NCBI GenBank assembly: GCA_037139495.1
Contig: JBAXGG010000009.1
Location: 1-31,400 of the forward strand
DNA from: JAUPVS01 sp037139495
GTDB taxonomy: Bacteria > Patescibacteriota > Saccharimonadia > Saccharimonadales > JAUPVS01
Direction of reading: 5' to 3'
Length of the DNA: 31,400 nucleotides
Below, piece by piece: positions 1 through 8,184 of the stretch. Each line of letters opens with the position of its first letter. Positions within the stretch are counted from its first letter, which is position 1. The position numbers were made by a program, and so were the translations under genes. The notes beneath the pieces are model-generated. The model made no database searches. It was not told where the DNA came from and saw nothing but the letters and a program-made list of their open reading frames with translations.

Positions 1-62
1 CTTACCAGGGCAAGTAGGATTCGAACCCGCTTACCTCTGTTAATCAATTTTATGTACAAAAT

Positions 63-91
63 AAAACAAGCACGTTTTCTATGCTTGTTTC
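63..91 (-). terminator. Intrinsic terminator downstream of tRNA-Gln
   Basis: On the minus strand a 9-bp perfect stem (AAACAAGCA pairing with TGCTTGTTT, loop of 9) is followed by TATTTTG. It lies about 60 bases past the tRNA-Gln 3' end and points the right way to end that transcript. Confidence 0.7.
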
Positions 92-153
92 TATGAATAA
101 TGCTCTAAATAACAGATTGAGAGACCTAGGTCGGTCACCTTAGGTGCTGCACT

Positions 154-228
154 TGGCTGGGGCGGAGGGATTCGAACCCCCGAATGCCAGTACCAAAAAC
201 TGGTGCCTTACCGCTTGGCCACGCCCCA
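154..228 (-). tRNA. tRNA-Gln (anticodon TTG)
   Basis: The minus strand folds as a full cloverleaf. The acceptor stem is TGGGGCG/CGCCCCA, the anticodon arm is CCAGT-TTTTGGT-ACTGG giving anticodon TTG, and the T arm is GGGGG-TTCGAAT-CCCTC. The discriminator is G73 and CCA is encoded (154-156). The first U-A pair and G73 are typical of bacterial tRNA-Gln. Confidence 0.96.
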
Positions 229-246
229 TTGTTGATAACAGAGTGA

Positions 247-275
247 ATTGTAGCTTATATGATATGTTTTCTCAA
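247..275 (-). promoter_or_regulatory. Promoter of tRNA-Gln
   Basis: Minus-strand -35 TTGAGA (270-275) and -10 TACAAT (247-252) are 17 bases apart. Predicted initiation near 240 is about 12 bases before the mature tRNA 5' end. Confidence 0.7.
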
Positions 276-294
276 CTGTTAAGGGTGAATACGC

Positions 295-300
295 TATACT
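295..300 (+). promoter_or_regulatory. -10 box close to the start of the S11 peptidase gene
   Basis: TATACT ends 10 bases before the ATG at 311, with no Shine-Dalgarno sequence between. Transcription would begin at or next to the start codon, so the message is probably leaderless. It is divergent from the tRNA-Gln promoter. Confidence 0.55.
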
Positions 301-310
301 TAATTTTAAT

Positions 311-1564
311 ATGCATATCCTTGAACCAGCTCATTTTGAAGCAGTTCGGGCCAAACGCCAGGCTAAAGAGCGTTCAATACATCGTAGAAAAAAATTTAAA
401 TTTGTAACTGTAGTACTTTTGCTGGCGATGCTTATCAACACAGGATTGTATTTACGTCCACTTCATTCCGTTGCTGCTAAAACATTTGTTCCGTTAATAC
501 CAACTGTTCAACCAAATTTGATTTGGCCAGCTTTCGGTCAATCAGCAATAGGCTCTTTGAGCCAAGGAGTTCAGTCTGAGACTTCAGGACAAAAACCAAT
601 TCCGATGGCCAGTATCGCCAAAGTAATGTTAGTAGTAGAAGTTTTAAAAAAGAAACCTCTTACTTCTGGCGAATCCGGCCCATTAATACCAATAACCGAG
701 ACTGATATTGAAATATATAATAAGTATGTGGAAAACGATGGTTCGGTCATAAAAGTGAATCTAGGTGAAAAAATTAACGAATACCAGGCTCTCCAGGCAG
801 TTTTAACGCAGTCTGCAAGCAACATGGCCGATACATTAGCAATATGGGCCTACGGTTCAATGCAGGAGTATCACATATCAGCAAACAAAGATTCTTTAAA
901 ACTTGGCATGAGTCGAACAACCTTCGCCGGCGACGCCAGTGGCTTTTCGCCAGAAAGCACTAGTACTGCCCACGATTTGGTAATACTTGGACAAGCAGCA
1001 CTAACTAACCCAGTTATTAAAGGAATCGTTGCTCAAAAAAATTCAGAAATTCCTTTATTAGGTACAGTAATGAACTCAAATTATCTGCTGGGATATGGTG
1101 GTATTATTGGCATTAAAACTGGCAACAGCGATCAAGCTGGAGGTTGTTATTTATTTGCAGCTACCAGAAAAATATTTAATCAAGAAATTACTGTAGTTGG
1201 CGCCAACATTGGATCTCCCACGCTTATTCAAGCCATGAACGTTTCTTTAACACTTTTAGATAGTTATTTTGCAGGTTTTGAAGAAGAAGTTATTATCCCG
1301 AAAGGAGCTGTTGTGGCACGCTACACGGCGCCCTGGCCGGCAAATACTACTGCCGTAACTGCAATGGATACATCGGTTTTGAGTTGGCGTGGTAGCAAGA
1401 TGGTAGTAAAAATTGAAGTCAACCCTATTAAATCAAATTCAGCTGCTGGAAATCGAGTAGGGACTTTATTTATTCAGTCACCCTATGCTAAAACGATAAC
1501 ACCAATTTCACTGAGTAAAACTCTAGCACCTCCAACAAGCAAGTGGCGCTTTACGCGTTACTGA
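311..1564 (+). CDS. D-alanyl-D-alanine carboxypeptidase-like serine peptidase (S11)
   Basis: Penicillin-binding protein of the S11 (PBP5/DacA) type, expected to trim the terminal D-Ala of peptidoglycan stem peptides outside the membrane. A basic N-terminal tail (residues 1-29) precedes one hydrophobic segment (about 30-48), giving a signal anchor. The catalytic SxxK is S101-I-A-K104 and the KTG motif is 269-271. The second motif, normally SxN, reads S168-A-S170-N171, so its alignment is uncertain. About 150 residues follow KTG, which could hold the usual C-terminal beta domain. The start at 311 follows a -10 box directly. The 3' end overlaps the convergent M15 gene by 7 bases. The family is clear; activity is likely but not shown. 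Confidence 0.85.
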   Translation: MHILEPAHFEAVRAKRQAKERSIHRRKKFKFVTVVLLLAMLINTGLYLRPLHSVAAKTFVPLIPTVQPNLIWPAFGQSAIGSLSQGVQSETSGQKPIPMASIAKVMLVVEVLKKKPLTSGESGPLIPITETDIEIYNKYVENDGSVIKVNLGEKINEYQALQAVLTQSASNMADTLAIWAYGSMQEYHISANKDSLKLGMSRTTFAGDASGFSPESTSTAHDLVILGQAALTNPVIKGIVAQKNSEIPLLGTVMNSNYLLGYGGIIGIKTGNSDQAGGCYLFAATRKIFNQEITVVGANIGSPTLIQAMNVSLTLLDSYFAGFEEEVIIPKGAVVARYTAPWPANTTAVTAMDTSVLSWRGSKMVVKIEVNPIKSNSAAGNRVGTLFIQSPYAKTITPISLSKTLAPPTSKWRFTRY

Positions 1565-2274
1565 TTTATATATTTTGGGGCTGCAGGTAAACCAAGAAAC
1601 TCTTCAAGAGTTTTGTTACTTGCGCGCATATTTTTAGCTGATTCTATTCCAACAAAACGAACATGCCAAGGTTCGTAGACATAACCGGTAACAGACTGCT
1701 TTCCGGGGGGGTAACGTATAATAAAACCGTACTTGTAGGCATTATCATTGAGCCACTTGCCTTCTAGTGTATCGGCAAAACAAATTTCAACTTCGCATTT
1801 ATGATCAGTTCTTCCGAGATCGATGGCAAGACCAGTTTGATGTTCACTAAAACCGGCTCTGGCACTATCTGTGTCGGCCGCAGCTTCTCCTTTCTGGGTA
1901 ACGTAACTAGCATGTAAAGCTTTTTGGGTTATTTCAGAACGATAACCGCTGGCCAACATCAAATTTAAACCGTTAAGCTTGGATGCTTTGATCATAGTTA
2001 CTAGTGCATTAGCAGTTATTTGACGCACTTTCATTTCATCCGTTCCGTCTGCTAACCTCAATGGGATGTTTGGTGTAACTAAATCAGATGGAGCGTAGCC
2101 TGCCGGTAGTGGTCGCCGTTTATTTACTACTACTAAAATGTCGTTGGGACTATTAAAGAAGTTTTGTTTTTCAACAAAATTAATCACAGTTTTTCGAGTA
2201 GATACTACGCTCAGGACAATTAACAAAGATAAAAATGGTACTAATACAACTTGTTTTGAATGACTAATTGCCAT
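1558..2274 (-). CDS. M15B D,D-carboxypeptidase (VanY-like)
   Basis: Zinc D-Ala-D-Ala carboxypeptidase of the VanY/M15B family, 238 residues. An N-terminal hydrophobic segment (about 8-24) anchors or exports it. Visible motifs are GYRS (110-113), SEHQTGLAIDL with zinc ligands H145 and D152, and EPWH with catalytic E201 and zinc ligand H204. The ATG at 2274 is chosen over an upstream in-frame one at 2331. TATACT (2281-2286) lies 6 bases before it, and the longer form would run into the divergent hydrolase gene. With the convergent S11 gene, two unrelated D,D-carboxypeptidases sit side by side. The membrane anchor suggests an extracytoplasmic role. Confidence 0.88.
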   Translation of the reverse strand: MAISHSKQVVLVPFLSLLIVLSVVSTRKTVINFVEKQNFFNSPNDILVVVNKRRPLPAGYAPSDLVTPNIPLRLADGTDEMKVRQITANALVTMIKASKLNGLNLMLASGYRSEITQKALHASYVTQKGEAAADTDSARAGFSEHQTGLAIDLGRTDHKCEVEICFADTLEGKWLNDNAYKYGFIIRYPPGKQSVTGYVYEPWHVRFVGIESAKNMRASNKTLEEFLGLPAAPKYINQ

Positions 2275-2280
2275 TACTAC

Positions 2281-2313
2281 AGTATAGCCTATATGCCAGT
2301 TGTCTTGTACAAT
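2281..2313. promoter_or_regulatory. Compact divergent promoter region
   Basis: Minus-strand TATACT (2281-2286) lies 6 bases before the M15 start, and plus-strand TACAAT (2308-2313) lies 11 bases before the hydrolase ATG at 2325. Only 50 bases separate the two start codons. I see no good -35 hexamer for either direction. Confidence 0.5.
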
Positions 2314-2324
2314 AACAGAGTAAA

Positions 2325-3263
2325 ATGGCAAAAGTTAAACATAAGGAAGTAGCGGACTATATCGAACCGCTTAACATGAACGGCCTCAAGGGTCGGATGT
2401 TGCGTGTTCCTGCTCCAACTGGAAAGAAGCGCGAAATACTGTTCGTTTATGGTCATCACTCCAGCTTGGAAAGATGGTGGGGCGTTATACAGGATCTCAA
2501 CCAGTACGGCGCCGTTACAATGCCAGACCTTCCAGGATTTGGTGGCATGGATAGTTTTTATAAGATTGGCCAAAAACCATCTATTGATGCTATGGCTGAT
2601 TATTTGGCAACATTCATTAAGCTTCGCTACAAACACAAGAAAATTAGTGTTTCTGGCTTGTCTTTTGGTTTTGTGATTGCTACACGAATGTTGCAGCGCT
2701 ATCCAGATTTAGTTGATAAGGTTGATATGTTCATAAGTGTGGTTGGTTTTTCTCATCATGAAGATTTCGCTTTTTCTAGGCGGCGCTACTGGTTCTATCG
2801 TATTTTAGCAGCCTTTTTTAGCTACCGAATTCCAGCGTTTTTTTTCAAAAATATAGCTCTAAATCCCCTTGTTCTGAGAGTTGCCTACCATAAAACCAAT
2901 AACGCTAAAATAAAATTTGCTAATACTGATAAAACTAACCATAAAGCGCAGATGGATTTTGAAATACATTTATGGCACTGCAATGATGTTCGAACCTATA
3001 TGTATACCGCAAATCAATTCCTTAAAGTTGACAATTGTAATAAACAAATCAATCTGCCGCTTTGGCACGTTAGCGTGAAGGATGAACAATACTTCAATCA
3101 TTACCTTGTTCTTCAGCACCTAAAAGTTATTTTCAAGAAAGTTACTGTTGTAGTATCTAGTATGGACAGTCACGCTCCGAGTATAATTGCTGATGTAAAA
3201 GCTGCCGCCCCATTGTTACCAACAAAATTGCGTCGTGTTCTGGCCCGAAACATCAAAACATGA
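2325..3263 (+). CDS. Alpha/beta hydrolase
   Basis: Soluble alpha/beta-hydrolase fold protein of 312 residues. The strand-loop VYGHHSS (41-47) corresponds to the oxyanion region (usually HGxxxS), PDLPGFG lies at 67-73, and the nucleophile elbow is GLSFG with S113. A late MDSHAP motif offers the catalytic histidine and VSVKDE a possible acid. The middle (about 145-210) is hydrophobic and aromatic, like a lid domain. The substrate cannot be told. It heads a run of plus-strand genes with two GT4 glycosyltransferases and a PerM-like protein, which would fit lipid or glycolipid metabolism (inference). Confidence 0.75.
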   Translation: MAKVKHKEVADYIEPLNMNGLKGRMLRVPAPTGKKREILFVYGHHSSLERWWGVIQDLNQYGAVTMPDLPGFGGMDSFYKIGQKPSIDAMADYLATFIKLRYKHKKISVSGLSFGFVIATRMLQRYPDLVDKVDMFISVVGFSHHEDFAFSRRRYWFYRILAAFFSYRIPAFFFKNIALNPLVLRVAYHKTNNAKIKFANTDKTNHKAQMDFEIHLWHCNDVRTYMYTANQFLKVDNCNKQINLPLWHVSVKDEQYFNHYLVLQHLKVIFKKVTVVVSSMDSHAPSIIADVKAAAPLLPTKLRRVLARNIKT

Positions 3264-3267
3264 GTGA

Positions 3268-3273
3268 TATAAT
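3268..3273 (+). promoter_or_regulatory. -10 box before the first GT4 gene
   Basis: Perfect TATAAT ends 9 bases before the ATG at 3283, just past the hydrolase stop at 3263. It suggests a separate, probably leaderless transcript for the glycosyltransferase genes. Confidence 0.6.
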
Positions 3274-3282
3274 ACATACAAG

Positions 3283-4410
3283 ATGAAAATCGGTATCGTA
3301 TGCCCTTATGACATGGACCGTGGTGGCGGTGTTCAAGAACACGTCCTGGCACAGGCCCATGAACTTAAAAAACGTGGTTATAATGTTTCAATACTAACTC
3401 CAAAAACTCGTAATAGCGTAGTTGGAGCCCAAAGCACAGTTAAAATCATATATATAGGCGGCTCAACTAAGGTTAAAACGCCAATCAATACTTCACTGGA
3501 ACTTGGGGCTAGTCTTAAACGGGATGCTGTTGATGATATTCTGGCTGCCGAGAAGTTCGATCTCTTACATATACATGAACCAGAAGTACCTTTTTTAGGC
3601 GCCCAGATCGTAGCTAAGGCTAATTGCCCGATTGTAGCCACGTTTCATGCCATTCATCCCGAAACACCTTTAGCTCGTACTATTGAAACAGTCCGTATTC
3701 CTTATTCACGTTCTATCTTTACAAGACTTACCGAACTAACTGCTGTTTCTGACGCTGCAGCAATTTTTGTACGCGAAAGAACTGGCCGAAAAGTACACAT
3801 CATCCCTAACGGTATCGATCTTAATAAGTATAATTACGAACCTCACGTTCATACAGTTGAACCAAAATCTATCTTGTATGTTGGCCGACTCGAAAAACGC
3901 AAAGGTGTTATCTATCTAATCAGAGCGTATGCTGCTTTGGCCAAATTACGTGATGACGTCTGCCTTCAAATTGCTGGTGATGGTGATTTAAAAAATAGTT
4001 TAGAGGAATATGTTAAAAATCATAAGATACCTCGGGTAGAGTTTTTTGGTTTTGTGAGCGAAAAACAAAAAACCGAGTTATTACATCAAGCCACGATTTT
4101 TTGTTCCCCTGCTCTTTACGGTGAAAGTTTTGGTATAGTTTTATTAGAAGCTATGGCTAGCGGCACCGTAATTGTCGCCGGGGATAATCAAGGTTACGCT
4201 GGTGTCCTGCAGAATACAGGGCGATTGTCTTTAGTTAACCCTAAACAAGTCAGCGAGTTTAGCCGTCGTTTAGATGTGCTACTAGATGATGAAGGTTTGC
4301 GTCAAAATTGGCTTGAATGGGCCAAGCTTGCCGTTCAAAAATATGATTACCCTAGGGTTATCGATCAGTATCTAGAAGTATATAAACAGATTCCCAGCTT
4401 AAAGCTATGA
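3283..4410 (+). CDS. GT4 glycosyltransferase, PimA-like
   Basis: GT-B fold, retaining glycosyltransferase of family 4, 375 residues. The N-terminal domain begins MKIGIVCPYDMDRGGGVQ, which resembles phosphatidylinositol mannosyltransferase PimA and related lipid glycosyltransferases. The linker reads ILYVGRLEKRKG, typical of the start of the nucleotide-sugar domain, and the GT4 EX7E motif is ESFGIVLLE. No membrane segment is visible, so it should act at the inner face of the membrane. It overlaps the next, paralogous gene by 4 bases (ATGA), so the two are translationally coupled. Sugar donor and acceptor are unknown. Confidence 0.87.
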   Translation: MKIGIVCPYDMDRGGGVQEHVLAQAHELKKRGYNVSILTPKTRNSVVGAQSTVKIIYIGGSTKVKTPINTSLELGASLKRDAVDDILAAEKFDLLHIHEPEVPFLGAQIVAKANCPIVATFHAIHPETPLARTIETVRIPYSRSIFTRLTELTAVSDAAAIFVRERTGRKVHIIPNGIDLNKYNYEPHVHTVEPKSILYVGRLEKRKGVIYLIRAYAALAKLRDDVCLQIAGDGDLKNSLEEYVKNHKIPRVEFFGFVSEKQKTELLHQATIFCSPALYGESFGIVLLEAMASGTVIVAGDNQGYAGVLQNTGRLSLVNPKQVSEFSRRLDVLLDDEGLRQNWLEWAKLAVQKYDYPRVIDQYLEVYKQIPSLKL

Positions 4411-5498
4411 AGATCGGTTTCGTTTTGGACGATGGCTTAGATCGTGGCGATGGCGTTCAGCAATACATGTTAACTCTTGGTAAATGGCTGTGTAGTCAGG
4501 GTCACGAAATACATTATCTTGTTGGTCAAACTCACCGAACGGATATTCCTTACGTTCATAGTCTAAGCCGTAACCTTTTTGTTCGTTTTAACGGTAATCG
4601 CATGTCTATTCCTCTACCTGCTAACAATAAAAGAATTAAAACATTACTTAACTCCGAAAAATATGACGTTCTACATGTGCAAATGCCGTATAGCCCATTT
4701 TTGGCTGCTAAAGTTATACGGTTTGCACCACTAGATACAAAAATTGTAGGAACCTTTCACATACTACCATACGGACGTTTACAGAGCTTTGCAGCACGTT
4801 TACTAAGCTGGTATCTTCGCGACACTAACAAACGAATGTCAAATATCTGGAGTGTTTCAGAACCGGCTCGAATTTTCGCACAACAAATAAGCATTACTTC
4901 GTCGGTTTTACCTAATGTAATTAATCTAGCTAAGTTCAAAATCGTAAAAGCGAAACCAGGATCTTTTAGAATCGTTTTTTTAGGAAGATTAGTGAAACGG
5001 AAAGGTTGCTATGAATTACTAAAAGCCTTCAAGTTAGTTATAGCCGAAAATCCTGAAATTATTTTACATATTGGTGGCTCAGGACCAGAAAATAAGAGGT
5101 TGAGAAATTGGGTATCTAACAACGGTTTAGCCAACAAAGTAATATTTGACGGTTATATAGAGGAAGCAGATAAAGCTCTTTATTTGGCTAAAGCTGATAT
5201 TGCTGTGTTCCCGAGTTTAGGTGGAGAAAGCTTCGGGATAGTACTGTTAGAAGGTATTGCTTCAGGAGCAGGAGTTGTTCTGGGAGGGAACAATCCCGGC
5301 TACAGCAGTGTTCTGGGGAGCATCCCTGATTGTCTGTTTGATCCCCGAGAATCTTCAAAATTTGCTAATTTATTGATTGATTTATACGAAGATAGAAAAA
5401 AACGTCTTGATTTACATTACAATCAACAGAATTTAGTTAAAAAATTTGACGTAGCCGTTGTCGGTGAAAAACTGCTATCATACTACCAGCAGCCATAA
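4407..5498 (+). CDS. GT4 glycosyltransferase, paralogue of the preceding gene
   Basis: Second GT4 enzyme, 363 residues. It shares the N-terminal pattern (MKIGFVLDDGLDRGDGVQQ), the linker (IVFLGRLVKRKG) and EX7E (ESFGIVLLE) with its neighbour. The two genes are clear but diverged paralogues, arguing for different acceptors rather than dosage. Translation starts within the stop of the upstream gene. The pair could add successive sugars to a lipid, as PimA and PimB do in Actinobacteria (inference from family and order only). Confidence 0.86.
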   Translation: MKIGFVLDDGLDRGDGVQQYMLTLGKWLCSQGHEIHYLVGQTHRTDIPYVHSLSRNLFVRFNGNRMSIPLPANNKRIKTLLNSEKYDVLHVQMPYSPFLAAKVIRFAPLDTKIVGTFHILPYGRLQSFAARLLSWYLRDTNKRMSNIWSVSEPARIFAQQISITSSVLPNVINLAKFKIVKAKPGSFRIVFLGRLVKRKGCYELLKAFKLVIAENPEIILHIGGSGPENKRLRNWVSNNGLANKVIFDGYIEEADKALYLAKADIAVFPSLGGESFGIVLLEGIASGAGVVLGGNNPGYSSVLGSIPDCLFDPRESSKFANLLIDLYEDRKKRLDLHYNQQNLVKKFDVAVVGEKLLSYYQQP

Positions 5499-5507
5499 GG
5501 AGTAAAC

Positions 5508-6617
5508 ATGAAACTATTCACTAAAAATAACGGTATTACGATCAATTTTTCAACTGATGCAGTTTTACGTACAATTATTTTGGTTATAATAGCGATTTTC
5601 TTTTTACGATTTATTGGCAAAATAGGACATCAGTTAGAATTATTTGGTATTTCGGCGTTTCTGGCTATTGCGCTTAACCCAGCAGTTAGTGCAATCTCAC
5701 GACATCTTAAGATAAAAAAACGTATTTGGGCGACAGGTTTAGCTTATATTCTTGTTATGGGTTTACTTATTGGGTTTGTATTATTAGTAGTTCCGCCTTT
5801 AGCACATCAAACCAACGTTTTCATTAAAAGCGTTCCAAATACTGTCAGTAACCTTAAAAATGCTGACTCTGCACCTGGACGTCTGGTTCAGCGTTATAAT
5901 CTACAAAAACAGGTCGATAAGATCAGCTCTGATTTAAATGCCAGAATTGGAGATGTTCCGACTATTGTAATAAGCACTGCAAGCCGCGTTGGCAGCGCTT
6001 TTATAACCACCGTTACAATAATTGTATTGACATTTATGATGCTGGTAGAGGGCCCGCTATGGTTTGAAAGGTTGTTTTCAGCAATGCCAGAGGTTCGTAG
6101 AAAACCTTACCGTCAATTAGTAAATAAAATGTATAAAGTAGTAACAGCTTATGTAAACGGTCAGGTTTTAATTGCTGCTATTGCCGCTCTTTTCAGCTTT
6201 ACCGTTTTAACTATCGCAAGTCACTTTACTCATTCTCCAGTTAATGCAGCTGCTCTTTCCAGTATAGTATTCCTTTTTGGTTTAATTCCGTTAATTGGAA
6301 ATACTATTGCAGCTGTAATCGTAGTTATTATATGTCTTTTCAGTTCCGTACCTTTGGCCATCATAATGGCAGTTTATTTTCCTATTTACCAGCAGACCGA
6401 GAACGCAACATTGCAGCCGCACATACAGGCTAAAAATAATCAGCTTACACCACTGATTGTATTTATGGCAGCCCTAATTGGAGCGGGCTATGCGGGTTTA
6501 TTAGGAGCATTTATAGCCATTCCAGCAGCTGGTTGTTTAAGAATTTTCTTAGAATACAAATTCGGTGGCACACTCATGCCTACCGAGGATACCGTAATTA
6601 ACGCTAAGGAACAGTAA
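5508..6617 (+). CDS. PerM / AI-2E transporter family membrane protein
   Basis: Polytopic membrane protein of 369 residues. Hydrophobic segments lie near 18-36, 45-62, 78-97, 155-180, 210-235, 245-285, 290-310 and 325-350, with a soluble stretch at about 98-150, as in the AI-2E/PerM (UPF0118) family. A strong ribosome site AAGGAG lies 8 bases before the ATG. It follows the second GT4 gene by 9 bases and is probably co-transcribed. Family members export small molecules or act as ion antiporters; the substrate here is unknown. Confidence 0.82.
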   Translation: MKLFTKNNGITINFSTDAVLRTIILVIIAIFFLRFIGKIGHQLELFGISAFLAIALNPAVSAISRHLKIKKRIWATGLAYILVMGLLIGFVLLVVPPLAHQTNVFIKSVPNTVSNLKNADSAPGRLVQRYNLQKQVDKISSDLNARIGDVPTIVISTASRVGSAFITTVTIIVLTFMMLVEGPLWFERLFSAMPEVRRKPYRQLVNKMYKVVTAYVNGQVLIAAIAALFSFTVLTIASHFTHSPVNAAALSSIVFLFGLIPLIGNTIAAVIVVIICLFSSVPLAIIMAVYFPIYQQTENATLQPHIQAKNNQLTPLIVFMAALIGAGYAGLLGAFIAIPAAGCLRIFLEYKFGGTLMPTEDTVINAKEQ

Positions 6618-6638
6618 ATACACCGAGTTTTCTCACCT

Positions 6639-6677
6639 AACACTAAGCTCAATAAGCTTAACCTCTACGTAAGTGTT
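6639..6677. repeat. Nested inverted repeat between convergent genes
   Basis: AACACT (6639-6644) pairs with AGTGTT (6672-6677) around an inner AAGCT (645-649) and AGCTT (655-659). It lies between the ends of the PerM-like gene and cysS. There is no clear U-tract on either strand, so a terminator role is only possible. Confidence 0.35.
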
Positions 6678-6780
6678 CTTGCCCAGTTTTAAATGTATGC
6701 TTTTATATTTCTAAATTATTAGAAGTTCTTTTCTACTTCAAATGTTAATTAAGTAAAAGTTTTAAATCAGCATAGTTGGG

Positions 6781-8184
6781 TTACATACGGTTCCAGATTT
6801 GGCCGTTAACAGTGTCTCGGATATTGATTCCTTGAGCGATTAATTCCTTACGTATGTTGTCGGTAGTCAACCAATTTTTTTGGTTTCGTGCTTCTTGTCG
6901 ATCCGAAATGATTTTTTTCTGGAAATCGGATATATCAGGCTGCTTGCAAAGGGTTAACCCCAGCAAACTGTCAATTGTTTTGAGGAGTTCTTTGAAGTCT
7001 ATTAGACCTACTAGGCTAACACCACCGGTTTCCAGTATCTTAGCTAACTTGCTAATATCTGCCAAAATTTCCGGTGTGTTCATGTCGTTTTGAGCATGTT
7101 CTTTGAGCGTCTCGCCAATAACCTTGTAAGGAGGTTGATCACTGCTGATGGCATTAGCTTGCCACTGCAAGTCAGCCATGGCACAAAAAGTTTTAAGACG
7201 ATTAGCAGCCGCTTCTAAGTTATCCCAGCTAAAATTTAGCGTACTGCGATAATGAGCTTGCATTGACAATATTCGAAAAGCCATTGGGTCAATTTTTTTT
7301 TCTTGAATATCTATTAAAGTGAAAACATTGTTGAGGCTTTTGCTCATTTTTCGTCCATGGACTAGTAAATGCTCATTGTGGACAAAAAAATTGGCGTATA
7401 GCATGTTAGTTGCAGCTGTACTTTGTGCAATCTCATTTTCGTGATGTGGAAAAATTAAATCAATTCCACCAGTGTGGATGTCGAATGGTTGTCCAAGGTT
7501 TGCGGCACTCATTGCCGAGCACTCAATGTGCCAGCCAGGTCGGCCCATAAGTTTATGGCCGTCTAGTTCAAATTCCCAAGCCGGTTCCGAATTTTTTTGT
7601 AATTTCCATAAAACAAAATCATGAACTGACTCTTTATCATATTCATCATTATTTATCCTGGATTCATTGGTATTGTCTTGGTTAAGCTCTAGTAACTGAC
7701 CGTATTTTTTTCCAGAATCACGGTATTTTTTTATCGAGAAATAAACCCCATCGTCGGCTATGTAGGCAAATTTACTTTTATATAATTTTCGAATCAACTT
7801 CTGTATGTCAGGGATACTTTCTGTTGCTTTAACAAACTGCATTGCATCTGTATCATTACCGATAGCCTTCATATCTTCCAGAAAGATTTGTTCATATTTT
7901 AGTGTCATAGTCTTTAATGCAGTTTCCGGTGCATCTTCGGGATAGCTTCTCTGACTACGATCAATAGTTTTATCGTCTACATCTGTAAAGTTCATAACCT
8001 GTTTTACTTCTAAACCTTCGGAAATTAGGCACCGTCTAAGAATATCGGCTGATATAAAAGCCCGCAAATTTCCAATATGAATGTGATCATAAACAGTTGG
8101 TCCACAGCTATACATGGTTGCACGACCAGGTTTATTAGGGATGAAATCATCTATGCGTTTTGTAAGCGTATTAAACAACAGCAT
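6781..8184 (-). CDS. cysS: Cysteinyl-tRNA synthetase
   Basis: Class I aminoacyl-tRNA synthetase that charges tRNA-Cys; 467 residues, the usual size. CGPTVYD with C27 gives the first zinc ligand, and the HIGH-type motif is HIGN (36-39), as is common in CysRS. GWHIECS and PHHENEIAQS carry the other zinc ligands, and the KMSKS loop is GRKMSKSLNN. The anticodon-binding region fills the last third. The start overlaps the end of the DHH gene by 14 bases, so the two are likely translationally coupled. Confidence 0.96.
   Translation of the reverse strand: MLLFNTLTKRIDDFIPNKPGRATMYSCGPTVYDHIHIGNLRAFISADILRRCLISEGLEVKQVMNFTDVDDKTIDRSQRSYPEDAPETALKTMTLKYEQIFLEDMKAIGNDTDAMQFVKATESIPDIQKLIRKLYKSKFAYIADDGVYFSIKKYRDSGKKYGQLLELNQDNTNESRINNDEYDKESVHDFVLWKLQKNSEPAWEFELDGHKLMGRPGWHIECSAMSAANLGQPFDIHTGGIDLIFPHHENEIAQSTAATNMLYANFFVHNEHLLVHGRKMSKSLNNVFTLIDIQEKKIDPMAFRILSMQAHYRSTLNFSWDNLEAAANRLKTFCAMADLQWQANAISSDQPPYKVIGETLKEHAQNDMNTPEILADISKLAKILETGGVSLVGLIDFKELLKTIDSLLGLTLCKQPDISDFQKKIISDRQEARNQKNWLTTDNIRKELIAQGINIRDTVNGQIWNRM

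Noticed and set aside
1..45. tRNA gene with T loop GGGTTCGAATCC at the left edge
   Set aside because: The T stem pairs poorly (GCGGG against CCTAC), no CCA follows, and the sequence 5' of it holds a terminator hairpin instead of D and anticodon arms. Only reported as an observation.
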